A DNA stretch of 64,000 nucleotides from Pisaster brevispinus (taxonomy: Eukaryota; Echinodermata; Asteroidea; Forcipulatida; Asteriidae): contig JAMKCF010000082.1 of NCBI GenBank assembly GCA_023634235.1, positions 1 through 64,000 on the forward strand. Direction: 5' to 3'. Below, in pieces: positions 60,477 through 64,000 of this stretch; position 1 is the first letter of the stretch, and every line of letters begins with the position of its first letter. Under the pieces are notes generated by a model. The model worked only from the letters and a program-made list of their open reading frames with translations. It was not told where the DNA came from and searched no databases. Made by a program: the position numbers and the translations under genes.

Positions 60477-63381
60477 CAGAAGCAAGGTCGTGCCGGCAGG
60501 GGTCATGGCCCAAAATAAAAGTGCGGTGAATTTGGGAATAACTCCCAATCTAGGAGGGCTAGAGGGATGATTTTTTGGCCTGACTCTGCCTTAGGTATCC
60601 CTGCATCCGAAAATTAGACTTTTACGGCCGTTGCGGGCAGGCTGCACACCGGAAAAGACCAGCAAGCGGGGACATTCCGAAAGCCCCCAAAAACATCAAC
60701 GTGATTTTGCTGTAAAAAGACACAAATACAAAATAAGGAGGGTCACATCACCCCCAAGGCAATATCGAATCTGCACAATTTTAGTACCACTGTAAAGCCC
60801 GTTTCAAGGGCTCCCTCTCCCGTGAGTTTGGGATCGCTGACGATTCTGTAGGCGAGGCGAGCGGCCTGGATGTTAGGCCCACACCTTAGAGAAATAGGAA
60901 AACAAAAACCAGGGGTAATGGCCCAAAACAAAAGTGCTGTGATTTTGGGAATAAGTCCCGATCAAGGAGGGCTAGAGAGATGATTTTTTGGCCTGACTCT
61001 GCCTTAGGTATCCCTGCATCCGAAAATTAGACTTTTACGGCCGTTGCGGGCAGGCTTCACACCGGAAAAGACCAGCAAGCGGGGACACTCCGTAAGCCCC
61101 GCAAAACATCAACGTGATTTTGATGTAAAAAGACACAAATACAAAATAAGGAGGGTCACATCACCCCCAAGGCAATATCGAATCTGCACAATTGTAGTAC
61201 CACTGTAAAGCCCGTTTCAAGGGCTCCCTCTCCCGTGAGTTTGGGGTCGCTGACGATTCTGTAGGCGAGGCGAGCGGCCTGGATGTTAGGCCCACCCCTT
61301 AGAGAAATAGGAAAACAAAAACCAGGGGTAATGGCCCAAAATAAAAGTGCGGTGATTTTGAGAATAAGTCCCGATCTAGGAGGGCTAGAGAGATGATTTT
61401 TTTACCTGACTCTGCCTTAGGTATCCCTGCATCCGAAAATTAGACTTTTACGGCCGTTGCGGGCAGGCTTCACACCGGAAAAGACCAGCAAGCGGGGACA
61501 CTCCGAAAGCCCCGCAAAACATCAACTTGATTTTGCTGTAAAGAGACACAAATACAAAATAAGGAGGGTCACATCACCCCCAAGGCAATATCGAATCTGC
61601 ACAATTTTAGTACCACTGTAAAGCCCGTTTCAAGGGCTCCCTCTCCCGTGAGTTTGGGGTCGCTGACGATTCTGTAGGCGAGGCGAGCGGCCTGGATGTT
61701 AGGCCTACCCCTTAGAGAAATAGGAAAACGAAAACCAGGGGTAATGGCCCAAAATAAAAGTGCGGTGATTTTGGGAATAAGTCCCGATCTAGGAGGGCTA
61801 GAGAGATGATTGTTTTACCTGACTCTGCCTTAGGTATCCCTGCATCCGAAAATTAGACTTTTACGGCCGTTGCGGGCAGGCTTCACACCGAGAAAAGACC
61901 AGCAAGCGGGGACACTCCGAAAGCCTCCCAAAACATCAACTTGATTTTGCTGTAAAAAGACACAAATACAAAATAAGGAGGGTCACATCACCCCAGGGCA
62001 ATATCGAATCTGCACAATTTTAGTACCACTGTAAAGCCCGTTTCAAGGGCTCCCTCTCCCGTGAGTTTGGGGTCGCTGACGATTCTGTAGGCGAGGCGAG
62101 CGGCCTCGATGTTAGGCCTACCCCTAAGAAAAATTGAAAAAAAAACAAAAAAAAAAAACCCAGAAGCAAGGTCGTGCCGGCAGGGGTCTTGGCCCAAAAT
62201 AAAAGTGCGGTGAATTTGAGAATAACTCCCGATCTAGGAGGGCTAGAGGGATGATCTTTTGGCCTGACTCTGCCTTAGGTATCCCTGCATCCGAAAATTA
62301 GACTTTTACGGCCGTTGCGGGCAGGCTTCACACCGGAAAAGACCAGCAAGCGGGGACACTCCGTAAGCCCCGCAAAACATCAACGTGATTTTGATGTAAA
62401 AAGACACAAATACAAAATAAGGAGGGTCACATCACCCCCAAGGCAATATCGAATCTGCACAATTGTAGTACCACTGTAAAGCCCGTTTCAAGGGCTCCCT
62501 CTCCCGTGAGTTTGGGGTCGCTGACGATTCTGTAGGCGAGGCGAGCGGCCTGGATGTTAGGCCCACCCCTTAGAGAAATAGGAAAACAAAAACCAGGGGT
62601 AATGGCCCAAAATAAAAGTGCGGTGATTTTGGGAATAAGTCCCGATCTAGGAGGGCTAGAGAGATGATTTTTTTACCTGACTCTGCCTTAGGTATCCCTG
62701 CATCCGAAAATTAGACTTTTACGGCCGTTGCGGGCAGGCTTCACACCGGAAAAGACCAGCAAGCGCGGACACTCCGAAAGCCCCCCAAAACATCAACTTG
62801 ATTTTGCTGTAAAAAGACACAAATACAAAATAAGGAGGGTCACATCACCCCCAGGGCAATATCGAATCTGCACAATTTTAGTACCACTGTAAAGCCCGTT
62901 TCAAGGGCTCGGTCTCCCGTGAGTTTGGGGTCGCTGACGATTCTGTAGGCGAGGTGAGCGGCCTGGATGTTAGGCCTACCCCTAAGAAAAATTGAAAAAA
63001 AAAAAAAAAAAAAAAAAAAACAGAAGCAAGGTCGTGCCGGCAGGGGTCATGGCCCAAAATAAAAGTGCGGTGAATTTGGGAATAACTCCCGATCTAGGAG
63101 GGCTAGAGGGATGATTTTTTGGCCTGACTCTGCCTTAGGTATCCCTGCCCAAAATAAAAGTGCGGTGATTTTGGGAATAAGTCCCGACCTAGGAGGGCTA
63201 GAGAGATGATTTTTTTACCTGACTCTGCCTTAGGTATCCCTGCATCCGAAAATTAGACTTTTACGGCCGTTGCGGGCAGGCTTCACACCGGAAAAGACCA
63301 GCAAGAGGGGACACTTCGAAAGCCCCCCAAAACATCAACTTGATTTTGCTGTAAAAAGACACAAATACAAAATAAGGAGGG
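60298..63381 (+). repeat. Right segment: mixed monomers sharing rare variants with the left end
   Basis: Monomers 60298 A, 60743 B, 61156 B, 61569 B, 61983 A, 62427 B and 62840 A with extra segment. Monomer 60298 and its flanks share ccctgtttccg, cacaattac, agacctacc, aacaaaagtgctgtg and gatcaagg with 3927-4787. Those at 61156 and 62427 share ccgtaagcccc, gatgtaaaaag and acaattgtag with 7330. 61983 has gcctcgatg and gtcttggccc. 61156-62426 and the 62427 monomer repeat at 1,271 bp. Confidence 0.85.
62840..63381 (+). repeat. Class A monomer with extra ~95-bp segment (542 bp), right end
   Basis: ggtatccctgc runs into ccaaaataaaag near 63148. The first tail is class A (aactcccg, ctagaggg, ttttttggcctg) and the second is class B, unlike 48531 where both are B-like. 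gggctcggtctcccg at 62907 and gaggtgagcgg at 62952 are private changes. Confidence 0.9.
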
Positions 63382-64000
63382 TCACATCACCCCCAGGGCA
63401 ATATCGAATCTGCACAATTTTAGTACCACTGTAAAGCCCGTTTCAAGGGCTCCCTCTCCCGTGAGTTTGGGGTCGCTGACGATTCTGTAGGCGAGGCGAG
63501 CGGCCTGGATGTTAGGCCTACCCCTAAGAAAAATTGAAAAAAAAAAAAAAAAAAAAAAAAAACCAGAAGCAAGGTCGCGCCGGCAGGGGTCATGGCCCAA
63601 AATAAAAGTGCGGTGAATTTGGGAATAACTCCCGATCTAGGAGGGCTAGAGGGATGATTTGTTGGCCTGACTCTGCCTTAGGTATCCCTGCATCCGAAAA
63701 TTAGACTTTTACGGCCGTTGCGGGCAGGCTTCACACCGGAAAAGACCAGCAAGCGGGGACACTCCGAAAGCCCCGCAAAACATCAACGTGATTTTGCTGT
63801 AAAAAGACACAAATACAAAATAAGGAGGGTCACATCACCCCCAGGGCAATATCGAATCTGCACAATTTTAGTACCACTGTAAAGCCCGTTTCAAGGGCTC
63901 CCTCTCCCGTGAGTTTGGGGTCGCTGACGATTCTGTAGGCGAGGCGAGCGGCCTGGATGTTAGGCCTACCCCTAAGAAAAATTGAAAAAAAAAAAAAAAA
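63382..64000 (+). repeat. Right edge: class A monomer and start of another
   Basis: 63382 A (448 bp, with aaggtcgcgccgg, a private change) is followed by 63830, which has the class A core and signature and is cut by the window end inside its A-tract. The array evidently continues. Confidence 0.92.

Larger units (their letters stand above)
1..64000. repeat. Satellite DNA array, about 150 tandem monomers, open at both ends
   Basis: Every part of the window can be read as copies of one unit, all in the same orientation. I tracked the motif gtcacatcac, whose tca begins at 88, 534, 946, 1359, 1802, 2214, 2659, 3072 and so on to 63830. Spacing is nearly always 411-415 bp (class B) or 442-452 bp (class A); exceptions are listed separately. 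No inverted copies, foreign insertions or single-copy sequence were seen. Long uninterrupted arrays with higher-order structure are typical of eukaryotic centromeric, pericentromeric or other heterochromatic satellites, so that setting is inferred, not shown. The family is not one I recognise by name. There are no stretches left over that need a gene to explain them. Confidence 0.98.

Noticed and set aside
88..63600. Many minus-strand reading frames of 60-95 codons with a common core
   Set aside because: They recur only because the repeat recurs. Their N-terminal parts are translations of the A-tract (runs of Phe) that shift frame with tract length. Variants in the core frequently change amino acids, and there is no consistent start context. 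They are not annotated as genes.
1..64000. CRISPR array
   Set aside because: Repeats are over 400 bp with no short conserved repeat separated by unique spacers, and no cas-like genes.
1..64000. Telomeric repeats, ribosomal RNA or histone-type gene arrays
   Set aside because: No short TTAGGG-like arrays, no recognisable rRNA segments, and no conserved gene in the unit.
1..64000. Endogenous viral or transposon open reading frames
   Set aside because: No polymerase, integrase or transposase motifs in any frame, and no terminal repeats other than the satellite itself.

Overview
The whole 64 kb window is one uninterrupted head-to-tail array of a single satellite DNA family. By eye I can follow about 150 copies, all in the same orientation. 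I found no transposon, no structural RNA gene and no credible protein-coding gene between or inside them. The array runs off both ends of the window. This is eukaryotic heterochromatin-type sequence, and a centromeric, pericentromeric or other large satellite block is the natural inference. I cannot name the species: I do not recognise the monomer as any published satellite, and no single-copy sequence is present. One monomer (946-1358) counts by hand to about 49% G+C with 17 CpGs. Many copy-to-copy differences are CpG to TpG/CpA changes, which suggests a genome with cytosine methylation.

There are two monomer classes. Class B is 411-415 bp, usually exactly 413. Class A is usually 442-452 bp. 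It equals B plus a 20-bp insertion, and it carries an A-tract of up to about 31 A in place of B's short A-rich stretch. In the plainest stretches A and B alternate, giving a dimer of about 860 bp. Elsewhere AA or BB neighbours occur, and particular variants recur as higher-order repeats (HORs).

Layout: 1-7.7 kb, mixed A/B with rare linked variants; 7.3-9.8 kb, a 1,755-bp-offset duplication with two rearranged monomers; 9.9-11.5 kb, hybrid and deleted monomers; 11.5-17.9 kb, a four-monomer HOR of 1,721-1,724 bp that has lost one monomer in its third copy; 17.9-33.9 kb, nested duplications of one module (offsets 7,600, 9,652 and 13,047 bp) enclosing a 1,658-bp HOR at 22.2-25.5 kb; 33.9-38.3 kb, an A-rich stretch; 38.3-42.1 kb, a subfamily with its own markers; about 42.6-57.3 kb, a 17-monomer unit of 7,371-7,372 bp present twice in tandem and almost identical; 56.9-60.3 kb, a 1,719-bp four-monomer HOR; 60.3-64 kb, monomers sharing rare variants with the left end of the window.

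The interest lies in the evolution of the array. The sequence records unequal crossing-over, chimeric monomers whose crossover can be narrowed to tens to about 120 bp, small deletions at short homologies, and one rearrangement junction present at four places. The two ends resemble each other more than the middle, as expected if newer HORs expanded inside an older array. Short reading frames recur on the minus strand, but they are by-products of the repeat: their variants often change the amino acid, with no sign of protein-level constraint.
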